This document shows, piece after piece, positions 33,823 through 45,888 of a stretch of DNA of 64,000 bases (the first letter of the stretch is position 1; each line of letters begins with the position of its first letter). Below the pieces are notes generated by a model. That model did not search any database, had not been told where the DNA came from, and was given only the letters and a program-made list of their open reading frames with translations. Both the position numbers and the translations under genes were made by a program. The DNA is from Chenopodium formosanum (Eukaryota; Streptophyta; Magnoliopsida; Caryophyllales; Amaranthaceae): positions 25,487,501 to 25,551,500 of the forward strand of contig CM044877.1 in the NCBI GenBank assembly GCA_024500155.1, read 5' to 3'.

Positions 33823-35699
33823 TGTAGGGAATATTTCAGGCATTATCCCTAGCTTGAACCCCACTGTGATCATACACTTAAGTACGGTGGCATCCAAAGG
33901 GAAAGAAGATAGATCAAAAGAGTCGTCAACAAGTTTTAGGAACTTGTAAACCGTTCGAGAGGTGAAGGTTACACCCCTTAACGATCCATGAGATCGTCAA
34001 CTCCAATAGGTCTGGAACCATGAATGGAAGTTCGGGGATGAAGGTACAAATCCAACCGAAAAGAGATTGAACATGCCCTAATAATAGGCCTCTACTTTAT
34101 TCTGATCGTATTCATGTGCGCTTTCTAACTAACATGCAATCAATAGGATTAACCCTAAACCTTTTATCTATGTTGGTTGAATATTAATGCACAAATAAAC
34201 TATTATTAGCGATCATTTGAATTATAATCAAATTAACCCTAAACAAGATTATTAATTATCTTATATAAGCGTGATTACAAGTACCAATTCCCTTTAAACA
34301 TGCATAAAGGCGTGATCAAGCAATAAATAATAAATATCAAGTAACATAATAATAATCATAACAATAATGATCAATATTAATAATCATGTTAAAACATAAT
34401 AATAGCAAGATCCTAGGCATGATACTAACAAGATTAATAACAAACCCTAGCATGTCTCTAAACATTAATGATGAAATATATAGCCCTAACATGATACTAA
34501 CAATTATAAATATTAGGAAAAATATAAAAGGCATCATACTTTGAATCATACTTGATATTAGGATTTTTTAGTTGTTACCCTAAACATGATACTAGGAAGA
34601 TCAAAACACCCTAACATGATGCTAGGAATCATAATAACAACATAAGCATGATTTCTACATCATAATATCAATAAAAACCATTAAAGCACTTACTTGGATG
34701 CCTCGTATCTCTTTCTAATAACAAAATACACTCGTTAGTAACTTCAAGAAAAATAATAAACAATAATTAAATTAAATAATTGAAATAGAGATTAGGGACC
34801 AAACCCTCATAAATTAAAACCTTTCACGTCTAGGGCGAAGGCAACTTCGAACAATGCTAGGTGTTTCTTGGTCTTGTGAATGCGAAATTGTGCTTGCAAA
34901 AGGGTTGGTTTAGAAAAGAAAGAAAGAGAGAATAAGCTTTGAGAGAGAAGAGAATTAGAGAGTATAAGAATTTATGAGAATTGGTGATTGTTGATGATGA
35001 TAAACGGAGATTTTAGGAGGATATTTATAGAGAAAATTAGCCAAAAAGATAGAAAAACAAATCAAAGTTTCGACGAGGAAAAAACAAGTTAGCGCCAGGC
35101 GCTAATGTCTGCCGTTAGGCGCTAATTAACTTTTTCACGCGTTTTCTAAATTAAGATAAAATTTAGCCGTACAGAAGGGCAAAATTGTATTTTCCTTAAA
35201 AACACTCTTTTATTCTAATTAAAACTCTAAAAAGTCAACAAAAGTCAATTTATCAATGCTAATTGAATTAGGAATGAAAAGAACCTTCTAGAAGAATCTA
35301 GAAGACTAAAACCATTCCTAATTGCATTAGGAATGATAAATCCATATTAGCCCCTCCTCTAGATCATTGGGCCGCATATAAGGCTCAAACCGGGCCTAGT
35401 TTAGTAATTTGGCCATAACTTCCTCATTATTCATCGAAATTGGGCTTATAATATATCGTTGGAAAGCTATTTTGAATCCCCATCCAAATACACTATTATT
35501 GGACCCTTTCTATGGACCAAACCAAACTGGATTGACTGTTTTCTTAAAATAGGTTTTTAAAAACAGAGAGAAAAGAAAAGAAATTAAAAGTATCCGCAAC
35601 ACTAAATTTTCCACACTTTCACTTCATTCGATTATGATTCGACGTAAAAGGTTCTCATCACCGGGTTTGGTTTTGGGGAGACACAAATGGGTGTCTACA
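33823..35699 (-). repeat. 5' LTR of the Tat-like element
   Basis: 1877 bp, starting TGTAGACACC in element sense (a typical Tat/Ogre LTR start) and ending CCCTACA next to the PBS. Its partner is outside the window or was lost, so the length is inferred from end motifs. Confidence 0.8.
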
Positions 35700-37679
35700 C
35701 ATACAATAGTATTTTTCTATGTATAACTTTTTCTTGTATGTAATTCATAATCACTTTTATTAGTTGTGTATATAATACTTCTTAAGTTTTAGAGTATTTA
35801 TTTAGTATGATATAATTTTCTTTTTATTTTGTAATTACAAAACTTTTATTTTATTTTACAATTACATTTAATTTTTTTTAAATTAGACACAATATTAAAC
35901 TAATGATAAATGGTAGAAATTACCATGCATAGCACGAGATCTAACCCAGTGATCGACTAATTATGAGACAGGTGGACTTTAAAGGTTTTAAGTAAACATG
36001 TTTTAAATATTTAAATATTTTCATACACCAAAGCTTGTATTATTTCTTTGTAAGTTTTTTAGATTTTTTTTTAAAAAAAAAACAGCTAAAAACTACTTTT
36101 AAATATGATATCTCTCTCCTCTCACGGTTCTCACCCAAATCCACTATCTTTTTTTTATTATATATTTTCTCTCACATTCATTACTTTTCTATAAATTACT
36201 AACCCCCTTATCTTTCTTTTATAATTTTTTAATACTCCAACTACCCCACTCACCTCTTATTTTATTTAAGTCAATTAGATTGCCTAAAAATATGTGCTGC
36301 TCAAACTGTGACACTTATTAAATACGGAGGGAGTAATTAAACTGAGTTTATAACAAACGAAAGGACAATAAAGTAACATAAGTTACTACTGGCATAAGAA
36401 GCCCTTACACAATACTAATTAAGGTCATTAACGATATTTACCTTTAAGCTATTACAACGAGTGAAGACAATGCATATAAGGTTTATCAATATACATTTAA
36501 ACATGTGATGAGACTATTGATAGAACGAGGGAAGTTAGTGATGATGTTTCGTGTTGTGCAAGGTATTTTCCAACATACAATTAAAAGTCTATGAATGTTG
36601 TTGAAATGGCGGAGACAACCAAAATCAGTATGTCTTACCCTAAGGGACCCTAATAATTCAAATGGATAGAATACTCTTGAGATCTATGCTGCATAAATGT
36701 CAATCACATTTCTTTGCGATCTGACAAAACCATATCTTATACTTCCTCCGTCTCATAATATAGTTCATATTGTGTTTTTTCACGGTATTTAAGAAATGGG
36801 AGGAGAAATGGAAAAAACTAGACAAAAGTTAGACAAAATTACAAGGCAAGTGGGTAATTTGATGGGAAAAAGTGAAAATTACAATTATAGACAAAAGTTA
36901 GAGAGATAAAGTTAAAAAATACAATGCAAGTGGATAAGTTAAAAGGGTGGGTAATACTTTGGCTCGTCTTGTTGCGAGATGGGATACTAGAGGTTGTAAT
37001 GAATACGTTTGCTTAGGTCTATTCCCTCAAAGCCTACAAACTTTGGCGGAACTTGACCTCATTTAATATATTCCCATTTTGTTTGTTTCAAAAAAAAAGT
37101 TAGGGGTAAATTAGAAAGTTTAATGAATAAAGTAAAAAAATAAGGGTATAATGGTCTTTGCATACTATTCAAAATAGAAAAAGGGACAACATTTTGGGTC
37201 TCTAAAATAGGAAAACAAAAAATATATTGTGGGAAGGTGGGAGGATTACATATGGAGCGATTGTAATCAGTTTTTTTGGGGATTAAATTCGCTGGATTAT
37301 TGAAGCAAAATTGTCATCGGCGAGTTCAATTGCGTGAAAATCGGTTCAATATTTACGGCGCTATCGTTTGAGTATAATGAATTTGGTGTAATTCTCGGCC
37401 TCGAATTTCTTAAAGTTACGATCTTTCTGGTGATTCGAAGCCATGTAAGTCTTTATTTGTGTTGAATTTTATTATGCTCTATTATTTTGAAAATTTGGGC
37501 AAATATTGTTTATTATGTTTATTAGTTGAATATATTATGATATTCACATTATTTAATCGTAGTTGGTTTAATTGGGATGCTATTTTTGTATGTGATTGGT
37601 TTAATTGTCGTGCATGCAATTTTGGCTGTTATTGATCTCACTGTGATGCTATTTGTTAGGCTCATAGGTGTTGTTGTTG

Positions 37680-37711
<32 letters not shown>

Positions 37712-37723
37712 AATATGTGCAGA
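35700..37723. other. AT-rich intergenic sequence with MITE-like debris
   Basis: No gene is visible. Words like GGAGGGAGTA (36328-36337) and CTTCCTCCGTCTCATAATA (36740-36758) resemble Stowaway-type terminal repeats, but no complete pair could be delimited. 36340-36443 is a copy of 45729-45845. The poly-T at 37678-37701 precedes a possible splice acceptor (GTGCAG) just before the transposase ATG. Confidence 0.5.
36340..36443 (+). repeat. Copy A of a dispersed direct repeat (partner 45729-45845)
   Basis: The stretch starting AACTGAGTTTA and running through GACAATAAAGTAACATAAG to ATATTTACC matches 45729-45845 with roughly ten differences, in the same orientation. A further 43-bp match (36514-36556) pairs with 48133-48178. 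Confidence 0.8.
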
Positions 37724-39688
37724 ATGGATGATAATAGAGTACTACAATTTCAGTACATGGGTAAGGATGTTACTGTTTTAGTTGATGATACTAATAGGGC
37801 CAGTCTGATTGATTTAGTCATAGAGTATTGGGACAAAGCTAAAGAGAACAATGTCCCAACACCCACATATCCGACTTTTAAATACGTGTTTAACATGAAG
37901 CATGTTGATCTCAAGACTGATAGTGACTTGGTGAGCATGTGGGCTAAATTACATGATAAAAAGGAGATTTACATATGGGTTGGTGAAATTGATGAGCCTA
38001 CTAAGGTTGAGTTGGGAGTACAAGAAGGAGCTTGTCAAGGAGTTTGTCCCTTAGTGTAGAAGAGCCAACTAACCAAGACACTATGATGAAGATGATCAGG
38101 CTTACAGCCCAAGTGAGAGTGACTCAGACACAAATGAAAGTGTTGATACAGAAGATGGTTTGTCTAAGGATGAATATGGAATTATGATTGAAGATCACTT
38201 TGATGCTTATGATGACTATCAGTTTGACAATGAGAAGGATGAAAATAATTACTTTGCTAGGTATACAACAATGGAGAGGTTTATGAAGAGAAGGAATTTG
38301 GAAAAATTGTATTGAAACCATGGCAGTTATTCCTAGACAAACAACACTTAAGAGATGTTGTTAGGGACTACTGCATTCAATTTGGTTTTTCAGTGATTGT
38401 TGATTATTCTAACAATCAAAGGTATATAGTGAGACGCTTAGATGCAGATTGCAACTGGAGATTACATGCATCTGTATTGCCAGATGGTACTACATGGGCC
38501 ATTAAACTGATTGAGAACCTCGAACACACATGCAAAGGCTTAGAGATGAAGAATGACATGGTTAATTTGAAATGGGCAAGGAGGGTGTTAATGGATGACA
38601 TTAGAGCAAATAATGGCATCCCTGCAAAGGCTTTAAATGAGTTGTTGTGGCAAAGATATGGGGTGGAGATGTATCAGAGCACCTTGTACAGAGCTAGAAC
38701 AAAGGCTCTACAAGATATCCATGGTGGTCATGATGAATCATATAGAGATCTTCCAGTCTACTATGATGTTATAAAAGCCCTAAACCATAATTCACTAGCA
38801 TTTTGTGCATGGGATCCTGAGAACCACCCAGAAAAGCCACTTGCATTCTCAAGCATATTCATTTCTTGTAAGGATGCATTGGATGGATTGATTGCTGGAT
38901 GTAAGAGCTTGATAGGTGTAGATGGAGAACATTTAAAGGGAGACTATGGTGGGGTTTCGCTATCTGCAGTGGCTTTGGATGAAAATAATGAAATATTTCC
39001 TATAGCTTGGGTAATTGTCTCTGGAGAGGATGTTGAAACTTGGAGGTTCTTCATATGGCACTTGAAGAATGCTTTGAACACTACTACAAAATTGGCCAAA
39101 GAGACCCGTTTAAATTAGTCAAAGAGACTGCCTTAGAGGCGGTCTCTAATGCAGCGGTCTCTTTGGCAAAGAGACTGCTTTATTATAAGCGATTTCTAGA
39201 ATGGGAAAGCTGAGACCGCCTCTTAAAGATAAGCGGTCTCAATTTTAATAAAGTTGAGACTGCCTCTATAAGAAAAGCAGTCTCAATTTGAGAAAGTTGA
39301 GACTGCCTCTATAAGAAAAGCGGTCTCAATTTTTAGAAAACTAAGACCGCTTTTTAAGCGTAACGGGTCTCTTTGGTTTCATTTAAAATAAAAATAAATA
39401 AACGTATTTAATTTCATTTTTAAATTTAAATTACAGTATATGCTATATTTGTGGAAAATTGAAAGTATCAATTACAAAAAAGTTGAAATTCTACAATAAA
39501 AATGTACACCGTATGAAAATTATTGTAATCTACACTACAAAAGTAATTACTCAACATAAAGTATAGCTAAAGTGCTCCAACTTCTTCCTCTCCTTTGTTT
39601 TGAGGATTTTGTTTTTGTGAAAACAACATATCTGTCAAACCAATAACCACATAATTAATAAATCAATTATAATTGAGATAATTTAGAA

Positions 39689-40906
39689 GGAAAAATTGCC
39701 CGGAATAATCCGACCTTTGGCTCATCCGCTCAAAATAATCCCACCTATTGATTATTTTTAAATAATCCGACTTTTATACCCAATCCGCTTAAAATGGTCT
39801 CAACCGGTCATGTAACCTGTAATAACAAGTTACTTGACACGTGTCACCCTATGATTTGTCAAAAAAATAAAAAAAAATATAAAATAAATTTTAAAAAAAG
39901 TTAAATGTTTTTTTTTATTTCAGTTAAATGTTTTTTTTTAAAAAAAAAATAAATAAAATTAATAGTTATTTAAATATCACCAGTCCACCACCAGCCCAAG
40001 TGGCTCCGGTCACTCCGGTCACCCAGCCAAGTGGCTCCGGTCACCCAGACCATCGACGCCGGCAGCGCGCCTAAACCCCCTTCCCTGAACCCCGCCTCCC
40101 TCCCTCACGTCTCTCGAAACCACCGTCTCCCTCCCTCCCTCACAAAACCACCAACCAAACCCCTAACTCTAGCGCTGGCGTCGCAACGACCACCACCCTC
40201 CCTTCCGGCCAGCCCACGACATCCAGGAATAGGCGAGGTTTCCGTCCCCTGATCCCATCACGATCCCAGTCCCCTCCCCGTCTCCGTCTTTACGGCCACG
40301 CCCCCCGTTCCCTGCCCCTTTTAAGGTCGCGCCGTCCTCCCCGACCTCAATTCAGGGCGCCTGAAACTGATTGATATCCCAACCCAACCCCAAAACCCTT
40401 TCAAAAATCGAAACCCACCACGCGAACGCAATTCAAGCCGCGCAACCTCAATTCATCTAGCGTGGTGGGTTTTGATTTTCGAAAGGGTTTTGGGGTTGGG
40501 TTGAGATATCAGTTGGTTTCAGCCGGCGGGGGATTTGGGTCTGGGTGGAGCGGTGATTTCCGGTCTGGGTAGGGTGGTAGCTCTAGGGTATGGGTTTGGG
40601 TGGTGGTGGGGATGGTGGTGGTTGTGGTGTGGCTTAGGTGATTGTTTTTTTTTATTTTTAACTTTTGTATATTCTTTTACTTTTTTTTTATTGTTAAATT
40701 TTTTAATTATTTTGGACGAATCAAGTTATGACACGTGTATATTGAACTTAATAAAAAAATAAATGTACTTCTTCAACCGGTTACTGGTCACCCGGGACTA
40801 TTTTGAGCGGATTGGATATAAAGGTCGGATTTTTAAAAAATAATCCAAAGGTGGGATTATTTTGAGCGGATGAGCCAAAGGTTGGATTATTCCGGGCAAT
40901 TTTTCC
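39689..40906. mobile_element. MULE-like non-autonomous element with GC-rich cargo (Pack-MULE candidate)
   Basis: Ends are GGAAAAATTGCCCGG and its complement CCGGGCAATTTTTCC, continuing as inverted repeats of about 120 bp. Flanking 9-mers AATTTAGAA and TATTTAGAA agree in 8 of 9 positions, the TSD size of Mutator elements. The interior from about 39985 to 40620 is much richer in G+C than its surroundings and looks like acquired sequence. No transposase. Confidence 0.82.
40361..40522. repeat. Long inverted repeat (hairpin) within the MULE cargo
   Basis: Arms of about 63 bp (40361-40423 and 40460-40522) are near-perfect complements, around a loop of roughly 36 bp. One arm starts CTGAAACTGATTGATATC and the other ends GATATCAGTTGGTTTCAG. 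Transcription would give a stable double-stranded RNA. Confidence 0.82.
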
Positions 40907-43287
40907 TATTTAGAAAACTTAACTGAAAACTTGAACAACTAAAATAAAAGATTCCCGTCAAAGAAAAAAACTAAAATAAAAGATTAACACACAAGCACAA
41001 GAATTCATGAAAATTCTTACAATAATCAATAACAAGGATGAAAACAGAAGACATAGAAGATCAAGACCCATATTATTGTTTAACAAATCCTGAAAATATG
41101 TTGATAGTTATTTGAGAGTCAAAATCATTCCAGACACAAGTAAATAAAAAAAATAATCATTAATACAAAACAACTTACCATTAAAACGATGAACGCTAAA
41201 CAAAAGCGAAATCAAACAGCAGATCTACAATCAATGCAGATCCTTGTGGTGGAGTTGCAATTGTTAGTGTTCGCGGCAAGGTGGAATACCTCTATATAAC
41301 CTTGTTGTATAATACCTAAATAAATCCAAAATCAGTAAATTTTCTCAAAAATGTAAACAATCAACAAAATCGAAGATTCTTAGGCGAACAGAGTTATGCT
41401 GGATTTGAAAGAGGAGGATGTGGGTCATGATTTTCACTCGACTTAGTCGGATATAAATCGAGCCCATAAATTGCTTAGGTCGGGTGAGAAGATAGATTAG
41501 GAGGAGGTGGATTATGGTGGTGGTGGTTAATTCATTTGTTGGGTTTTGTTTACAAAAAAGTTGGAGAGAGAGAACGAAGGAGATGAAGCGGCGGGTACGA
41601 TTGCAATGAAATGAATGAACTGATGAAAAAGCTTATTAGGGTTTTATGTTTTTTATATCTGTAAATTAGGGAGACCGGCTAAGTTGTCATGGGTCTCTTT
41701 TAACTTTTTCTATTTTTTAATTTTTAAATAAAATAATGAGAGACCAGTTATGTACTAACACAGGTCTCTCCTTTTTAAATTAAAAATAAAAAAATTCAAG
41801 AGAGACCTGTTCTGTACTAACACAGGTTTCTCCTTTTTAAATTTAAATAAAAAAAAATCAAGAGAGACATGTTATCTATATTAAAATGTCTCTGTTGAAT
41901 ATTCACCTTTTATCATATAACCAAAGAGACCGGTTATTTGTAATATTGGGTCTTTTGAAATAAAGAGACTTGTTATCTATTTAAGCGGTCTCTTATTTAC
42001 GGTCTCTTTGTCCAATTTTGTAGTAGTGGAAAGATAGTGGCAGGGGGGATGAGTGGTGTATCATCTTTGACAGGCAAAAGGTTAGTAATGTTTACTCTAG
42101 TATTTTAAATGGTGTATTATCTTTTTAACTGCACATGTAACTTAAATAATGTGTTTTTCACATACCAGGGTATTGATGTTGCAATCACTGTTTTTTGGCC
42201 TAAAGTTGGTAGGAGATATTGCTGCAAACATCTCCTTAAGAACTTCAAAGGCACCTTCCTAGGTTTGTTGATGTTTTCTCTCTTCTGGAAAGCATGTGGG
42301 GCTTACAACCCTTTCACTTTTAGAAAGGCTATGGAAGCCTTACAAAAGGCAGGCCATGCAACACTGGTATGGTTTTCAAAGGTTGGACCCCAACCAACTT
42401 GGTCTAAGAATGCATTTAATCCTGTAGTAAAGTCTGATTTGAACAAATTAAACTTTGTTGAGAGCTTTAATGAAACATTAGGGGTGGACAGATGCAGGCC
42501 TGTCTTGACTTTACTTGAAGGTATACAATCATTAATTTACAAACCTTAGTTTATCTGTGATAACCTTAACACACTATGACCATAATTTATTATTGTTGTT
42601 CAAGAGTTAGAAGAGTGACAATGATAAGGATGGCCACAAGAAGACAAGTGTATGAGAACTGGAATGATGACATATGCCCAAATGTGATAAAGAGACTTCA
42701 ATTTATAAGCCAAGAGTCAAGATCATGTAAGTGCTAGCTATCAGGAGAAGGAGAGTATAAAGTTCTTGATGGAAAATCAGTTCTTGCTATGAACCTCAAA
42801 GATAAGACTTGTGTGTTTAATAAATGGCAGCTAACTGGTTTGACATGTAAGCATGCCATGAGGTCCATATTGCACTCTAATGATGATCCAAAATAATATA
42901 TTAGTGACCCATTCTAACAATATCAAGTCTATCCCTGATAAACAACAGTGGCCTGAGAGTAACCATCTACACCTAGCCTTACCAAAAATGAAAAAGGGAA
43001 TTGGAAGGCTAGCCAGAAATAAAAGAAGAGAAGAGGGAGAGAAGTCTAAGGGAAAGAGATCAAAGACTGTCAAATGCAGCAAATGTTAGTGTTTTGGACT
43101 TAATGCACAAACATGCCAGGGAGGGTTAACTGGAAAAGAAAGGGCAGCAGTAGCAAGTGCAACAACAATCATCAACAAGAGAAAACAACCAATAAAGGGG
43201 GTGTCTTTATCCCAACCTAACCCCACTACAACTGCATCAACATCAAAGAGGGCTAAGAAGGGTGTTTCATCATCTCAACCAACTTAG

Positions 43288-45728
43288 TGTTAAGGAATTA
43301 GTTCTATTTGTTGTTATTTTACTAAGTTAATATTGTTGAATCTTTTGAGTACTTTCTTAAATGGATTATGAGTTTTGGATTACATTGTAATGGTTTGAAA
43401 TTTTTGACAATGATTATGTTATATCTGATGTTAGTTTGGAATACTGCCTTTTTTTTTAAGGTTTGAAATTAATTGACTCAAATGTTCAATCTAGTTATGA
43501 GTAATTTTGGGCAGAGTGTGTATTATTTTGCAATAATATTTTGAAGCAAACTGACAGTACAATTATGAACAAAAAAATGGATGCAAAATCAGTTCATAAA
43601 ACAAACACTTTTTTATTCATACTCAAACCATTGCCATACATTTAGTGATTTTATAGTGCATCGATTTAGATTACATTTTCACAGCCATTTTAATAAACTT
43701 TAATATTTCATCTTATTTTCCTTTCACAGCAGCAAGCTTGGGATTATTGAAAAGTCAATAATTTTCACCCTAGAATAATGTAATGGTGTATTAATCTGGA
43801 CTATCTATCGTAATTTTAGTGCAAGTTAATTTTGATATGTTTCTGATTATGTTTTTTTTTTATCTACACTTTTGGGTGAATTTGATGTCTGATATATAAA
43901 ACAATGATATGACACACAAATCAAAAGGAGTTGATTGTATGGAAGGAGTTGTTTAAGGAAAGTTTACCATTTCAGATGGGAACACGCTATTATTTACTTT
44001 AAGGGTTGAAACCTGATACTTGGTAAGAAGTGAAGATCTCATATTCAGCTACTGTATGTAATTTATAACGTGATTTGAACTTGTGTATTTTTCTGTGGGA
44101 TATCGTTGATTGCGAGCTTATTGATGGCCAGATGGGTTTTGTTTGTGTTACATTTACCGGCTATGTTTTCTTTACAGTTGAAGAGAGGTGTTTTTTATGC
44201 TGCAATGAACAGGCTAAGGAAATATCTCAACATTGAGAAACTGATGGGATCAATCGTCAGGTTAGAGTAAGTTCATTATATATCAATGGTGATCTCATGG
44301 TTTATTATATTTTATTTGGGCTATGGACAGGGCGGATTATATGTTCTGATAACTATGGAGCCTGAGGGATTTGTTGCAATACCTGGTGTTCAGGAAAGGG
44401 AGAACATTTTGCTATGGATAGGGCGTATTGTATGTTCTGATAACTATGGAGCCTGAGGGATTTGTTGCAATGTCTGGTATTCAGGAAAGGGAGAACATTT
44501 TGTTCAATATAGGTATGCTGCTTTCTTGTCTTTGGTTTGGAATGAGTACTTCATTGTCATGGACTGAAACATGCTTAGATGTTTGGTTAGGATGCTTAGA
44601 GTTTATGTACATATATTTATGACCAGCTAATATGTATTCATGCCTATTGAGATGAGCTATTTTGTTCACCTTATTAGATAGAGATAAACTTGATGTTTAA
44701 TTTACTGTGAAACAGTGAATTGGCCAAGTGACCAAATAAATTTTTCTCTTATGCTTTGCATTGAACATGTTTCTTGTGCTTCCTATCTTCTATTTTCATC
44801 CTTATCAAACAATTCCTCATTTTAGTTCTTCGCTTATTCCTGCTTTTTATATGTGCCGATACATGAACTTGTGCCTGCTACTCATCCAGCCTAACTATGA
44901 CAGTTTGTGATGAGCTAATGTTGGGCATCCCCCATAAAGTTGGTTGGTTGTAGCATTCGCATTCCTATGTGTAGTGGTGGGTTTTTCTATGTAGTGGTGG
45001 GTCAAGTTCCTTGGGCTTACGGTAAACTTTCTTCTGAAAAGACTCAATATTTGGCAACTTAAATCCTCAAATAAATGAAGTTTTGGACTCTGTAGTTTGT
45101 TCTTCACCTCTGTTTTGGATTCCAATATTTGATTGAAATTTATTGATCAAATATTTGTTCATATATTATGCTATCTTACATTTGCAGACTCAAATTGATC
45201 AGTCAAATATTCAATCTGGTATACTAATTGCCAGTCAGCTTGCAAATTCTCTTTTTATAGTTGGAAAACAATTGGGTATTGCTGTAGATCGCAGTGACTT
45301 ATTCCCTATAGTTGACCTCCTGTCTCAAGAACCCTTCGCTAACCTCCTGTCTCATTCCCTATGCTATCTTACATTTTGCATTTTGTTTAGCCATGGAAGT
45401 ATTAAGAGAAATTGAGAAGAAAAAGAATAGGGAATACGAATATAATTGCGGGTTTAGGGTTTATATAAAGGGGTAATTGATTAAGGAGTGAAAGCAGCAT
45501 ATACGGGGAAGTGAATTTTTAGAAGGGTAGGTTTGTAATTGTGTTATTAGTAAACCATGGTTGACAATAATTAGGTAAAGGTTTAATTAATGTTACCAGT
45601 AAATTAGTGTTACTAATTGGTGATTACCAATGATAATCCAAAATTTTGCATTCTACTATTGAGAAAAAACAAAAGTTGGGTGTTACTGGTGAGAATTTCC
45701 CAAAAAAAAAAAAAAAAATAGTTGAGAT
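43288..45728. other. Spacer with splice-bounded exon fragments of an unrecognised gene
   Basis: 44178-44260 looks like an exon (acceptor TTTACAG, donor GTTAGAG) reading LKRGVFYAAMNRLRKYLNIE. 45188-45415 follows a TTTGCAG acceptor and reads TQIDQSNIQSGILIASQLAN and onward to a stop. Between them is a 91-bp tandem duplication (44321-44502) with the frame VLITMEPEGFVA. I do not recognise the gene. A poly-A run lies at 45702-45718. The rest is AT-rich with nothing identified. Confidence 0.4.
44321..44502. repeat. 91-bp tandem duplication
   Basis: Two copies, 44321-44411 and 44412-44502, both starting CTATGGA and containing ATAACTATGGAGCCTGAGGG, with a handful of differences. Confidence 0.9.
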
Positions 45729-45845
45729 TATATTAATAAACTGAGTTTACAACAAACGAAAGGACAGTAAAGTAACATAAGTTACTATTGGCATAAGAAA
45801 CCCTTACACAATACCAATTAAGGTTATTAACAATATTTACCTCTT
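45729..45845 (+). repeat. Copy B of the dispersed direct repeat (partner 36340-36443)
   Basis: Matches the copy at 36340 with about ten differences and is followed by unrelated AT-rich sequence. Confidence 0.8.
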
Positions 45846-45888
45846 TTTTATAAAAAAATAATAAAAATTATTTACCTCTTTCTTTTGT

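Larger units (their letters stand above)
4336..35699 (-). mobile_element. Tat/Ogre-like Ty3/gypsy retrotransposon, oldest unit, interrupted by nested insertions
   Basis: The parts read on the minus strand in order: LTR (33823-35699), PBS-like site (33799-33814), 5' UTR, gag (32276-31227 then 10711-9826), protease, RT, RNase H, a second archaeal-type RNase H, and integrase ending at 4922. The double RNase H and the paired CxxH-type knuckles in gag are features of the Tat lineage. A 20.5-kb Athila element (10712-31226, TSD GCTTC) splits gag. The 3' LTR is missing because the plus-strand Athila element takes over at 4335. All protein domains carry stops or frameshifts. Confidence 0.88.
39079..42028. 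mobile_element. Non-autonomous CACTA (En/Spm) transposon inside the MuDR transposase
   Basis: The terminal inverted repeats are CACTACTACAAAATTGG (39079) and its complement ending at 42028, flanked by a 3-bp duplication GAA (39076-39078, 42029-42031). Many copies of GAGACCG/CGGTCTC subterminal words lie in both ends (39100-39370, 41660-42010). No transposase is present, so it depends on another copy. It contains a MULE-like element (39689-40906). Confidence 0.93.
37724..43287 (+). pseudogene. MuDR-type (Mutator) transposase gene, decayed, split by a CACTA element
   Basis: The ATG at 37724 follows a possible intron acceptor. The N-terminal part (to 38059) is followed by an acidic region with frameshifts. 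At 38312-39078 lie the MuDR DNA-binding domain (LRDVVRDYCIQFGFSVIVDY) and the MULE catalytic domain, with LIGVDGEHLKGDYGGVSL giving the first Asp and PIAWVIVSGEDVETWRFF after it. A CACTA element interrupts at 39079-42028. After it, the second Asp (FDRQK), an intron (42081-42168), RRYCCKHLLKNF (C..H motif) and FWKACGAYNPFTF continue. The C terminus has a SWIM zinc finger (TCVFNKWQLTGLTCKHAM) and a stop-broken knuckle (CSKC..FGLNAQTC). Several stops show it is dead. TIRs were not identified. Confidence 0.88.

Noticed and set aside
36320..37243. A complete Stowaway MITE pair
   Set aside because: TIR-like words exist but no matching partner with TA duplications could be fixed by eye.
40031..40252. 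Pro/Ser-rich ORF of 73 codons in the MULE cargo
   Set aside because: No start context or homologue that I recognise; kept only as a sign of captured DNA.
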